A DNA stretch of 64,000 bases, from contig NZ_JACHNE010000001.1 in the NCBI RefSeq assembly GCF_014205255.1, positions 3,472,001 through 3,536,000 of the forward strand, written 5' to 3'. Under the pieces are notes generated by a model that worked only from the letters and a program-made list of their open reading frames with translations, searched no databases and had not been told where the DNA came from. The position numbers and the translations under genes were made by a program. Shown piece after piece: positions 34,359 to 43,032 of the stretch (the first letter of the stretch is position 1; each line of letters begins with the position of its first letter). Origin of the DNA: Streptomyces caelestis (GTDB lineage Bacteria > Actinomycetota > Actinomycetes > Streptomycetales > Streptomycetaceae).

Positions 34359-35273
34359 ATGTCACCCCGGCTCGACGCATCGCGTACCCACAAAGCGACG
34401 TCGACACCCCCTCCGGAACATCTGGATCCCATCAATCAGGCTGAGACGCTCGTCACACCGGACGACCTTCTCGCCGGACTTCCGGACATCCCCCCGTACG
34501 AGGAAGTCGACGCGGTCGACGCGCGGGCGCTGTCCAAGACCCTCTTCGAGCGCCTGGAGTCGCTGGAGGAAGGCACCCACGAGTACTCGTACGTCCGCAA
34601 CACGCTCGTCGAACTGAACCTCGCGCTGGTCAAGTTCGCCGCCTCCCGGTTCCGCTCCCGCAGCGAGCCGATGGAGGACATCATCCAGGTCGGCACCATC
34701 GGCCTGATCAAGGCGATCGACCGCTTCGAGCTGTCCCGGGGTGTCGAGTTCCCCACGTTCGCGATGCCGACCATCGTCGGCGAGATCAAGCGCTTCTTCC
34801 GCGACACCTCGTGGTCCGTGCGCGTTCCGCGGCGGCTCCAGGAACTGCGGCTCGACCTGGCCAAGGCCGGTGACGAGCTGGCCCAGAAGCTGGACCGCGC
34901 CCCGACGGTGGCCGAACTGGCCGAGCGCCTCGGCATCTCCAACGACGAGGTCGTCGAGGGCATGGCCGCGTCGAACGCCTACACCGCCTCCTCGCTCGAC
35001 GCCCAGCCGGAGGAGGACGACTCCGAGGGCGCGCTCGCGGACCGCATCGGCTACGAGGACCACGGGCTCGAAGGCATCGAGTACGTCGAGTCGTTGAAGC
35101 CCCTGATCGCCGAACTTCCGCCGCGCGACCGGAAGATCCTGTCGCTGCGCTTCGTCGCGGGCATGACCCAGTCGGAGATCGGCGAGGAACTGGGCATCTC
35201 CCAGATGCACGTGTCGCGGCTGCTGTCGCGGACGCTGGTACGGCTGCGCAAGGGGCTGACCGTCGAGGAGTGA
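34359..35273 (+). CDS. RNA polymerase sigma factor, SigB/SigF subfamily (SigI-like)
   Basis: A 304-residue group 3 sigma factor. Region 2 is seen as LVKFAASRFRSRSEPMEDIIQVGTIGLIKAIDRF and VEFPTFAMPTIVGEIKRFFRDTSWSVRVPR. Region 3 is present, and region 4 ends with MTQSEIGEELGISQMHVSRLLSRTLVRLRKG. ATG 34359 (MSPRLDASRTHK) follows ATGGAGGACATC; the in-frame ATGs at 34335 and 34347 overlap that ribosome site. A GGGTAG at 34248-34253 resembles the -10 of this sigma family and may mean autoregulation. Likely controlled by the divergent antagonist pair; stress role inferred from the family. Confidence 0.92.
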   Translation: MSPRLDASRTHKATSTPPPEHLDPINQAETLVTPDDLLAGLPDIPPYEEVDAVDARALSKTLFERLESLEEGTHEYSYVRNTLVELNLALVKFAASRFRSRSEPMEDIIQVGTIGLIKAIDRFELSRGVEFPTFAMPTIVGEIKRFFRDTSWSVRVPRRLQELRLDLAKAGDELAQKLDRAPTVAELAERLGISNDEVVEGMAASNAYTASSLDAQPEEDDSEGALADRIGYEDHGLEGIEYVESLKPLIAELPPRDRKILSLRFVAGMTQSEIGEELGISQMHVSRLLSRTLVRLRKGLTVEE

Positions 35274-35358
35274 TCCTCACCGCGCGACCTGTACGAGTGA
35301 CGCCGGCCTTCGGGGGGCGGACCGAACGGTCCGCCCCCGGGCGCGTTTCCTGCGGGCC

Positions 35359-36062
35359 TCAGCTCGCCCGCTGCTCCTTCACCAGCCGCTTCGCGCGGTC
35401 GCGCCGGGACGGGGCCAGCACGTCCACCGTCACGCCGGCGCCCTCGCCGGGCGTGACCTCGGCCAGCCGCAGCCGGTCGGCGAGCTCACGGACCGACGCG
35501 TCGTCCGGGCCGCGGTCGATGGAGAACAGCGACTCGTCGACCGGGTCGTCGTCGCCGCCCCAGCGCACCACGCCCCCGCAGTCGGCGAGGATGTCGCGCA
35601 CCGTCAGCACCTGGAGCGGGAAGAGGCTGCCGCTCGCGCCCGCTCCCGGGCGGATCCGCACCGCGGTGCCCGAAGCGAGGTTGGACTCCGGCTCGTCCTT
35701 CTTCAGACCGTCGATCCGCTGCCGGCCCGCGAGGTCCACGCGGGGCAGCCGCTCGACCTCGTAGTGGTAGCGCCGCACGACGTGGAGCAGGATCGCCTCC
35801 ACGTCACCGATCCGGATGTCGACCTCCAGGCCGGTGCCGGAGACGGAGCGCGTCCAGACGGTGGAGACGTGGTTGGCCTGCTTCTCCAAGGCCAGCCGTT
35901 GGCGGAGGTGGGGGCCTTCTTTTGTGCGCTCACTGGGAGGTTCGCGGGGGCGGCCGTGGCGGCGGACGGGGTGATGGAGCCGACGGCCGCAGCGGCCGTG
36001 ATCACCCCGGCGGTCTTCACCAGGGTCCGTCTCGATACGGCGTTGCGCATGTCGTGCTGCAC
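35359..36062 (-). pseudogene. Frameshifted Tat-exported protein gene
   Basis: GTG 36062 opens a protein with a twin-arginine signal (VSRRTLVKTAGVITAAAAVG ending ATAAPA). That frame then turns into a Ser/Arg/Pro-rich shadow to 35703. The overlapping frame ending at 35359 carries the real downstream domain (LALEKQANHVSTVWTRSVSG, then GDVEAILLHVVRRYHYEVERLPRVDL), with good codon bias. Adding one C to the run of five at 35946-35950 (minus strand) joins both into one protein of about 234 residues through EPPSERTKEG. Either a true one-base deletion or an assembly error. The domain is unrecognised. Confidence 0.75.
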
Positions 36063-36078
36063 GTCTGCTGTTCCTTTC

Positions 36079-36399
36079 TCAGGTGATGAGGATGAGGACG
36101 ACCGTCGGGAGGCAGGGGGCCAGCACGCTCAGCAGCCAGTACGTACGCGGAGCCAGCGCCGTCCGGCGCCGGAGGGGACTGTTGGCCAGCCACCAGATCA
36201 GGCCGAACAGCGTGACGACGGGAATGACGATCACCAACCAGAGCGCCATCCCGTCGTTCTCCGTCGGTTCCCGCACCGTCAGCCCGAGTTCGGCGAGCGG
36301 CCAGTTCACCGCGAGGTACCACAGCAACCAGATCGGCACCACTGCCGGGATTCCGAGCAGCAGGTTCACCAGGAGCGGTGCCGACCAGTGCTTTGCCAT
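36079..36399 (-). CDS. Small membrane protein
   Basis: A 106-residue protein with three or four hydrophobic helices (LLVNLLLGIPAVVPIWLLWYLA, LWLVIVIPVVTLFGLIWWLA, TYWLLSVLAPCLPTVVLILI). ATG 36399 has GGAGGA eight bases upstream; GTG 36408 is too close to that site. It resembles DUF-type small actinobacterial membrane proteins, without a known function. It lies between two frameshifted genes on the same strand and ends 16 bases before the Tat-protein start, so the three probably formed one transcript. Confidence 0.7.
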   Translation of the reverse strand: MAKHWSAPLLVNLLLGIPAVVPIWLLWYLAVNWPLAELGLTVREPTENDGMALWLVIVIPVVTLFGLIWWLANSPLRRRTALAPRTYWLLSVLAPCLPTVVLILIT

Positions 36400-36428
36400 C
36401 CGTCCCACTCCTCCGTACGCGTAGGTCG

Positions 36429-37252
36429 TCAGTTGCCGCGCGACAGCGCGTTGTAATTCTCCAGCACGCGGTACAGAACGATCAGCTCGCGGCCGTACTG
36501 GGCGGCTGCGTCACCGGTCCCGTTGTACCGGGCGAGCAGGGCCTGGGTGTCGGCGAGGCTGGTGGTCAGGCTCGGCCGGGCGATGCCGAGCTGGTGGGCG
36601 TTGTAGACCGTCAGGTACGCGACCGAGCGAACGTTGTACTCCTGGTCGTCGTGGAGCTTGTTCCACACATCCCGCTTGTCCGCGTCGGTCAGCGGTGCGC
36701 CGTTGATGATGCCCTGCTGCATGCAGTAGTTGCGGGCGTCGATGGTGACCGGGGCCCAGATCTGTCCCCAGCCGGTGCTGCAGTCCTCGGCCGCGCCCGA
36801 CATCACGGCCGCATCGGACGCGAAGTCCCTCGGGTTGAGCTTGCGCAGCTCCCACAGCACGGGGGCCTGGATGAGAGCCTTGCGGAGCTTGAGCTGACGG
36901 GCCAGCGCGGTGAAGAGCCAGTCCGCGTCCACCACGGCGTTGAAGGCCTCCGTGTTGGAGATGCCGCCCAGGGTGGCCCAGTCCTTGTCGGTCCAGCCGT
37001 CCCCGCCGGTCTCGGGGACACCGACCGACTCCAGGTAGGTCTTCACGTCCTGGAGCATCATGCTCCGATAGGCGTCCTTGTCGAGGTTCGTGTCCAACCC
37101 GCCGAGTTCGGCCCCGGGGTTGAAGTCGCTCTGCCCGAAGTCCCGCCGGACACGATGTTGTTGTCGATCTCGATCAGACCGGCGCCCGAGCACGGTATGG
37201 AAATCGTGCACAACCCTCCGGAGGCGTTTCGTTGGTCAGAGCACCCGCTCAC
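36429..37252 (-). pseudogene. Frameshifted gene of unknown function downstream of hutI
   Basis: The frame open from 37211 to 36429 encodes a well-biased protein (DFNPGAELGGLDTNLDKDAY, ALARQLKLRKALIQAPVLWE, STGWGQIWAPVTIDARNYC). Its first 30 codons are rich in CGA, CAA and CAT and look non-coding. The other frame, from about 37252, reads CSGAGLIEIDNNIVSGG with strong GC third positions up to about 37143. One missing base near 37140-37145 (GGCGGGAC) would join them as NNIVSG-DFGQSDFNP. The start of the ancestral gene is unclear and may overlap the hutI end. Domain unrecognised. Confidence 0.65.
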
Positions 37253-38450
37253 CGCGCCGCCAGACTCCGGTGACCAGCGGGACGCCCGGCCGATAGGCCA
37301 GGTGGACGTGGCTCGGGGCGTCGAGGAGCATCAGGTCGGCGTACGCGCCCGGGGTGAGGCGGCCGATGTCGGTGCGCCGGAGGGCCGCGGCGCCGCCCGC
37401 CGTGGCCGACCAGACGGCCTCGTCCGGGGTCATGCCCATGTCCCGTACGGCGAGCGCGACGCAGAACGGGACGGACGAGGTGAAGGACGAGCCCGGGTTG
37501 CAGTCGGTGGAGAGGGCCACGGTGACGCCCGCGTCGAGGAGGCGGCGGGCGTTCGGCCACTCGGCTCGGGTGGAGAACTCGGCGCCGGGGAGGAGCGTGG
37601 CGACCGTGCGGCTGTTCGCCAGGGCGTCGATGTCCTCCTCCGTCAGGTGGGTGCAGTGGTCGGCGCTGGCCGCGTCGAGTTCGACGGCGAGTCGCACGCC
37701 CGGGCCGTACGAGAGCTGGTTGGCGTGGATGCGGGGGTGCAGGCCGCGTGCCGTGCCGGCGGTGAGGATCGCGCGGGCCTGGTCGCCGTCGAAGGCGCCC
37801 TTCTCGCAGAAGACGTCGATCCAGCGGGCGTACGGGGCGCAGGCGTCGAGCATCTCGCCCGTGACGAGGGCGACGTAGGCGGCCGGGTCCTGAGCGAACT
37901 CGGGGGCGACGATGTGGGCGCCGAGGTAGGTGACCTCGGCGGTGTGGCGGGAGGCGACGCGCAGGGCGCGGGACTCGTCCTCGGTCGTGAGGCCGTAGCC
38001 GGACTTCGTCTCGAAGGTGGTGGTGCCCTGGCGGAGGGCCTCGGCGAGGTAACGGGTGAGGTTCGCTTCCAGTTCCTCGTCGGTGGCGGCCCGGGTGGCC
38101 GCCACGGTCGTGCGGATGCCGCCCGCGCTGTACGGCCGCCCCGACATCCGGGCGTTGAACTCCTGCGTCCGGTCGCCCGCGAAGACGAGGTGGGAGTGGG
38201 AGTCGACGAAGCCGGGGAGGACCGCCCGGCCGCCGGCGTCGACCCGATTGTCAGTGGCGGGTGCTTTGCTTTGATCACCGGTCCACGCGATGCGGTCGCC
38301 TTCGATGACGACGGCCGCGCCCTGGATCAGTCCGAGGGGGGTTCCGTCACCTAGGGAGGGGTCGTTGGTGACCAAGGCTGCGATGTTGGTGATGAGCGTG
38401 CTCGCGGTGCTCGCGGAGTGGGCGGGGCTGACGGTCGTCGCGTTGCTCAT
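37236..38450 (-). CDS. hutI: Imidazolonepropionase
   Basis: A 404-residue amidohydrolase-superfamily enzyme. Metal and catalytic motifs: [19 protein letters not shown] (HxH, residues near 75), [28 protein letters not shown] and [10 protein letters not shown]. It opens imidazolone-5-propionate to N-formimino-glutamate, the third step of histidine breakdown. ATG 38450 ([12 protein letters not shown]) follows AAGGACGCC. It is the last gene of the hutU - M20 - hutF - hutI unit, 71 bases after hutF. A long open frame continuing upstream is the shadow frame of hutF. Confidence 0.94.
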   Translation of the reverse strand: MSNATTVSPAHSASTASTLITNIAALVTNDPSLGDGTPLGLIQGAAVVIEGDRIAWTGDQSKAPATDNRVDAGGRAVLPGFVDSHSHLVFAGDRTQEFNARMSGRPYSAGGIRTTVAATRAATDEELEANLTRYLAEALRQGTTTFETKSGYGLTTEDESRALRVASRHTAEVTYLGAHIVAPEFAQDPAAYVALVTGEMLDACAPYARWIDVFCEKGAFDGDQARAILTAGTARGLHPRIHANQLSYGPGVRLAVELDAASADHCTHLTEEDIDALANSRTVATLLPGAEFSTRAEWPNARRLLDAGVTVALSTDCNPGSSFTSSVPFCVALAVRDMGMTPDEAVWSATAGGAAALRRTDIGRLTPGAYADLMLLDAPSHVHLAYRPGVPLVTGVWRRGERVL

Positions 38451-38521
38451 GGCGTCCTTGGTGGCCTGGTCGGCGGTGGGGTCGGGTTCGGGGGCCGGCC
38501 GCTCGGAGGAGCGGCCCGGGG

Positions 38522-39907
38522 TCATCCGCGCAGGGCTCCGACGGCGTCCGCGAGGGCTTTCGGCACGTCCGGTACGAGGCGGTGGACCCCGTCCCGTACG
38601 ACGTGCCGGCCTCCGACGACCGTATGCGACACGTCTGCTGCCGACGCGGCGAATACGGCCGTCTCGGCCCCGAGCCGCGGAAGCGGCCCTGCCGTCCTGA
38701 CCGAGTCGAGCGCGATCGTCGTGAAGTCGGCGAGCGCGCCGGGCTCCAGGGCGCCCGCGTCCTGCCAGCCGAGTGCCGAGTGCCCGTCCGCCGAGGCGGC
38801 CCGCAGGAGGGCTGCCGCCGTCCAGTGTCCTCGGGTACGGGTGCGCAGGCGCTCGTTCAGCTCCATGGCGCGGGCCTCTTCGAGCAGGTCGATCACGGCG
38901 TGGCTGTCGGAGCCGAGGGAGAGCGGCGAGCCCGCCCGCTGCAGGGCGACGGCGGGCCCGATGCCGTCGGCGAGGTCCCGCTCGGTGGTGGGGCACATGC
39001 AGGTGCCGGTGCCGCTGCCGCCGATGAGGGAGATGTCCTCTGCGGTCAGGTGGGTGTTGTGGACGCCGGTGGTGCGCGGGCCGAGCACGCCGTGGTCGGC
39101 GAGCAGCCGGGTGGGGGTGCGGCCGTGGGCCTGGCGGCAGGCGTCGTTCTCGGCCGTCTGTTCCGACAGGTGCACATGGAGCGGGGCCCGCCGCTCCTCG
39201 GCCCACCGGGCGACGGTCGCCAGCTGGTCGGCGGGCACGGCCCGCACGGAGTGGATCGCCGCTCCGATCCGCGCGTGATCTCGTTCCTTGAGAACTGAAC
39301 AGCGTTCGGCCCAGGCGTCCGCCGTGCCGTCGGAGAAGCGGAGCTGAGGGGCGGTGGGCGGCTGTCCGAAGCCGGAGGAGAGATAGGCGGTGTCCAGGAG
39401 GGTGATGCGGATCCCGGCTTCGGCGGCGGCCGCGATCAGGGCCTCGCCCATCGCGTTGGGGTCGGCGTACGGGGTGCCGCCGGGGGCGTGGTGGACGTAG
39501 TGGAACTCGCCGACCGCCGTGATGCCGGCCAGGGCCATTTCGGCGTACACGGCGCGGGCGAGGGCGTGGTAGCTGTCCGGGGTGAGCCGGGCGGCCGTGG
39601 CGTACATGACCTCGCGCCAGGTCCAGAAGGTGCCGGAGCCGACCTGGACGGTGCCGCGCAGGGCGCGGTGGAAGGCGTGGCTGTGGGCGTTGGCCAGCCC
39701 GGGCAGGGTGAGGCCGCGCAGGACCTCGGCGCCGGGGGGCGGGGTGGGGGTGTCGGGGCGGACGGCGGCGATGCGGCCGTTCCGGACGTCGAGGGCCACG
39801 CCCGGCTCGATGGGGGTCCCCCCTGCTCGAGCGGAGCCGAGAGCTTGGGGGAGGGTGCCGAGCCAGGCGTGCTCCAGCCAGTACGTGCGCGTGGCTGCTG
39901 TGGTCAC
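38522..39907 (-). CDS. hutF: Formimidoylglutamate deiminase (contains inserted repeat)
   Basis: A 461-residue amidohydrolase of the HutF type: [18 protein letters not shown] (HxH), [39 protein letters not shown] and [17 protein letters not shown]. It converts N-formimino-glutamate to N-formyl-glutamate and ammonia. GTG 39907 overlaps the preceding stop by four bases (GTGA). Residues about 18-32 ([14 protein letters not shown]) are encoded by a dispersed repeat with atypical codons (CAA, CGA, GCA), yet the frame is kept, so the enzyme is probably intact with an extended N-terminal loop. Confidence 0.9.
   Translation of the reverse strand: MTTAATRTYWLEHAWLGTLPQALGSARAGGTPIEPGVALDVRNGRIAAVRPDTPTPPPGAEVLRGLTLPGLANAHSHAFHRALRGTVQVGSGTFWTWREVMYATAARLTPDSYHALARAVYAEMALAGITAVGEFHYVHHAPGGTPYADPNAMGEALIAAAAEAGIRITLLDTAYLSSGFGQPPTAPQLRFSDGTADAWAERCSVLKERDHARIGAAIHSVRAVPADQLATVARWAEERRAPLHVHLSEQTAENDACRQAHGRTPTRLLADHGVLGPRTTGVHNTHLTAEDISLIGGSGTGTCMCPTTERDLADGIGPAVALQRAGSPLSLGSDSHAVIDLLEEARAMELNERLRTRTRGHWTAAALLRAASADGHSALGWQDAGALEPGALADFTTIALDSVRTAGPLPRLGAETAVFAASAADVSHTVVGGRHVVRDGVHRLVPDVPKALADAVGALRG
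39812..39856. repeat. Interspersed Streptomyces repeat inside hutF, copy 2
   Basis: The element runs GGGGGTCCCCCCTGCTCGAG on and ends GAGAGCTTGGGGGAGG. It can fold through its G5/C5 ends and its CTCGAG core. It matches the intergenic copy at 4466-4502 at 32 of 37 aligned bases. Here it lies in frame near the 5' end of a catabolic gene. Confidence 0.75.
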
Positions 39908-41181
39908 CTGCACGCCAGTCCTTCCAGTACGTCGGCGAGTGCGAGCACCCCGGCCACGCAGTCGTCCTCGGCCGCGAACTCGGCCGGTGAGTGGGAGACG
40001 CCGGTGGGGTTGCGCACGAACAGCATGGCCGTCGGGATGCTCCCGGACAGGATCCCGGCGTCGTGTCCGGCGCCGGTGCCCAGGACGGGGACGGTGAGGC
40101 CGGTGTCCTTGCCGAGGATGCGGGCGAGTTCGTCGCGCAGGGCGTGGTCGAACTCGACGACGGGGGTGAACGACTCGCGCACGACGGCGAGATCGACACC
40201 ATGGGCGGCGGCGTACTCCCCGGCCGCCTTCTCGACGCCGGCGACCACGGCGTCCAGGCTGTCCTGGTCGGCCGCGCGGGAGTCGAGCCAGCCGCGCACC
40301 AGGGAGGGGATGGCGTTGACGCCGTTCGGCTCGACGGCGATCTTGCCGAAGGTGGCGACGGCACCGGCGAGTTCGGCCTCGCGGCGGGCGGCGAGGACGG
40401 TCTCCGCGTAGGACAGCATGGGGTCGCGCCGGTCGGCGAGCCGGGTGGTGCCGGCGTGGTTGGCCTCGCCCCGGAAGTCGAACCGCCACCGGCCGTGCGG
40501 CCAGATCGCGCTGGCGACGCCGACCCGGTCGCCGGACAGGTCCAGAGCCCGGCCCTGCTCGACGTGCAGCTCGACGAAGGCGCCGATGCGGGCGAGCCGC
40601 TCGGGGTCGGGCCCGATGGCGTCGGGGTCGTATCCGGCGGCCTCCATGGCTCGCGGCAGCGTCACGCCCTCGCCGTCCGTGAGCCGGTGCGCCTGCTCGC
40701 GGGTGAGCTGCCCGGCGGTGAGCCGGGACCCGACACAGGCGAGCCCGAACCGGGCGCCCTCCTCGTCCCCGAAGTTCACGATGCCGAGGGGCCGGGTGAA
40801 CCGCGCGCCCCGGCCGCGCAGTTCGTCCAGCGCGGCGAAGGCGGACACGACTCCGAGGGGGCCGTCGAAGGCTCCGCCGTCCGGCACGGAGTCGAGATGC
40901 GACCCGGTGACGACGGCGTCCCCGTGGGCCGGGTCACCGAGCCAGGCCCACTGGTTCCCGTTCCGGTCGACCTCGTAGCGCAGCCCCCGGGCAGCGGCCT
41001 GCCCTTCGAACCAGGCCCGGCAGTCACCGTCGACACCGGTCCAGGCGAAGCGGCGATAGCCGTGGGAGGCGGGGTGCCGGCCGAGGGGGAGCAGGTCACG
41101 CCACATCTGGTGGAAGGAGGCGCCGACCGGCTGTGGGCGATCTCCCTCCCCCACCGAGCCGGTGCCGTTCGGTCCGGTCAC
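39904..41181 (-). CDS. M20-family amidohydrolase of the hut operon (allantoate/N-carbamoyl amidohydrolase-like)
   Basis: A 425-residue zinc amidohydrolase of the HyuC/AllC type. Ligand motifs: [45 protein letters not shown], and [11 protein letters not shown] near the end. Annotation by homology is allantoate amidohydrolase. However, it is coupled by GTGA overlaps to hutU before it and hutF after it, and no HutG-type deformylase is present. I infer that it hydrolyses N-formyl-glutamate (or N-formimino-glutamate) to glutamate. GTG 41181 starts [13 protein letters not shown]. Confidence 0.85.
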   Translation of the reverse strand: MTGPNGTGSVGEGDRPQPVGASFHQMWRDLLPLGRHPASHGYRRFAWTGVDGDCRAWFEGQAAARGLRYEVDRNGNQWAWLGDPAHGDAVVTGSHLDSVPDGGAFDGPLGVVSAFAALDELRGRGARFTRPLGIVNFGDEEGARFGLACVGSRLTAGQLTREQAHRLTDGEGVTLPRAMEAAGYDPDAIGPDPERLARIGAFVELHVEQGRALDLSGDRVGVASAIWPHGRWRFDFRGEANHAGTTRLADRRDPMLSYAETVLAARREAELAGAVATFGKIAVEPNGVNAIPSLVRGWLDSRAADQDSLDAVVAGVEKAAGEYAAAHGVDLAVVRESFTPVVEFDHALRDELARILGKDTGLTVPVLGTGAGHDAGILSGSIPTAMLFVRNPTGVSHSPAEFAAEDDCVAGVLALADVLEGLACR

Positions 41182-42896
41182 GCCTCGTCACCCTCACGCA
41201 TCGGGACACGGACGCCCTTCTCCCGAGCCACCGACTCCGCGATGTCGTACCCGGCATCCACATGCCGGATGACCCCCATGCCCGGGTCGTTCGTCAGCAC
41301 CCGCCGGATCTTCTCGCCGGCCAGCCTCGTACCGTCGGCCACCGTCACCTGCCCCGCGTGGATCGACCGCCCCATACCGACACCGCCCCCGTGGTGCAGG
41401 GACACCCAGGACGCCCCCGACGCCACGTTCACCATCGCGTTCAGCAGCGGCCAGTCGGCGATCGCGTCGGACCCGTCGAGCATGGCCTCGGTCTCCCGGT
41501 AGGGGGACGCGACGGAGCCGCAGTCGAGATGGTCGCGGCCGATGACGACCGGCGCGGCCAGCTCCCCGCTCGCGACCATGTCGTTGAACCGCTCGCCGGC
41601 CTTGTCCCGCTCGCCGTAGCCGAGCCAGCAGATACGGGCGGGCAGCCCCTGGAAGCGGACCCGCTCCCCGGCCATGCGGATCCAGCGGGCCAGGGACTCG
41701 TTCTCCGGGAAGAGGTCGAGGATCGCCTCGTCGGTCTTCGCGATGTCGGAGGCCTCGCCGGACAGGGCCGCCCAGCGGAAGGGGCCCTTGCCCTCGCAGA
41801 ACAGCGGGCGGATATAGGCGGGGACGAAGCCGGGGAAGGCGAAGGCCCGGTCGTACCCGGCGAGTTGCGCTTCGCCGCGGATGGAGTTGCCGTAGTCGAA
41901 GACCTCCGCGCCGGCGTCCATGAAGCCGACCATGGCCTCCACGTGCCGGGCCATGGACTCGCGGGCCCGGGTGGTGAAGCCGGCCGGGTCCTTGGCGGCG
42001 GCGTCGGCCATGTCCTCGAAGGCGGTGCCGAGGGGCAGGTAGGCCAGCGGGTCGTGGGCGGAGGTCTGGTCGGTGACGATGTCGATCGGGGCGCCCATGG
42101 CGAGCAGCTGCGGCACCAGCTCGGCGGCGTTGCCGAGGACACCGATGGACAGCGGGCGGCGGGCGTCACGGGCCTCCACGGCGAGCCGCAGGGCGTGGTC
42201 CAGGGAGTCGGCCTTCACGTCCAGGTACCGGTGCTCGATGCGCCGCTCGATCGCGCGCGGGTCGCAGTCGATGCAGATCGCCACACCGTCGTTCATCGTC
42301 ACGGCGAGCGGCTGGGCGCCGCCCATCCCGCCGAGACCGGCGGTCAGCGTGATCGTCCCCGCGAGGCTGCCGCCGAACTTCTTCGCGGCGACGGCGGAGA
42401 AGGTCTCGTAGGTGCCCTGGAGGATGCCCTGGGTGCCGATGTAGATCCAGGAGCCGGCCGTCATCTGCCCGTACATGGTCAGGCCGAGGGCCTCCAGGCG
42501 GCGGAACTCCTCCCAGTTCGCCCAGTCGCCGACGAGGTTGGAGTTGGCGATGAGGACACGCGGGGCCCACTCGTGGGTCTGCATGACGCCGACGGGCCGG
42601 CCCGACTGGACCAGCATGGTCTCGTCCTGCTTCAGCCCCCGCAGCGTCCACACCATCGCGTCGAAGGAGCGCCAGTCGCGCGCCGCCTTGCCGGTGCCGC
42701 CGTAGACGACGAGCTTGTCGGGGTGCTCGGCGACCTCCGGGTCGAGGTTGTTCTGGAGCATGCGCAGGGCGGCTTCCTGCTGCCATCCCAGGGCGCTCGT
42801 TTCCGTGCCGCGCGGCGCTCGGACAGGACCGGGGGGCGGCCCATAGGGCCTCGTTTGAGGGTGGTGGAGGGAGGCGGGCGGGCGGGGTCCTGACAT
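41178..42896 (-). CDS. hutU: Urocanate hydratase
   Basis: A 572-residue urocanase. The NAD-binding [15 protein letters not shown], the segment [10 protein letters not shown], and the catalytic Cys in [20 protein letters not shown] are all present. It converts urocanate to imidazolonepropionate. ATG 42896 has a strong ribosome site (GGAGG, seven bases). Residues about 7-24 ([18 protein letters not shown]) look like an in-frame insert between the usual MSGPRP and VRAPRGT, with rare codons CAA and TAT. First gene of the operon; its promoter region holds CTATTCA-N13-TGAATAG. Confidence 0.94.
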   Translation of the reverse strand: MSGPRPPASLHHPQTRPYGPPPGPVRAPRGTETSALGWQQEAALRMLQNNLDPEVAEHPDKLVVYGGTGKAARDWRSFDAMVWTLRGLKQDETMLVQSGRPVGVMQTHEWAPRVLIANSNLVGDWANWEEFRRLEALGLTMYGQMTAGSWIYIGTQGILQGTYETFSAVAAKKFGGSLAGTITLTAGLGGMGGAQPLAVTMNDGVAICIDCDPRAIERRIEHRYLDVKADSLDHALRLAVEARDARRPLSIGVLGNAAELVPQLLAMGAPIDIVTDQTSAHDPLAYLPLGTAFEDMADAAAKDPAGFTTRARESMARHVEAMVGFMDAGAEVFDYGNSIRGEAQLAGYDRAFAFPGFVPAYIRPLFCEGKGPFRWAALSGEASDIAKTDEAILDLFPENESLARWIRMAGERVRFQGLPARICWLGYGERDKAGERFNDMVASGELAAPVVIGRDHLDCGSVASPYRETEAMLDGSDAIADWPLLNAMVNVASGASWVSLHHGGGVGMGRSIHAGQVTVADGTRLAGEKIRRVLTNDPGMGVIRHVDAGYDIAESVAREKGVRVPMREGDEA

Positions 42897-42947
42897 GGTC
42901 TGCCTCCTGGTGGATGCGTGGTGCTCCCGGCGGGGTTGTTACTGCGG

Positions 42948-42974
42948 CTATTCACATCCTGGCCATCTGAATAG
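42948..42974. promoter_or_regulatory. Inverted repeat CTATTCA-N13-TGAATAG in the hutU divergent promoter
   Basis: Perfect seven-base arms, about 52 bases upstream of hutU and 59 upstream of the divergent decarboxylase gene. CTATTCA also occurs at 46119-46125, just upstream of the RpiR regulator gene. Candidate operator for hut control, possibly by that regulator. Confidence 0.5.
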
Positions 42975-43032
42975 AGCTAGTCAATACGTCCGGGGGTCGG
43001 CGCGGCGGTGCCGTGGATGTTTGGCTGGATGC

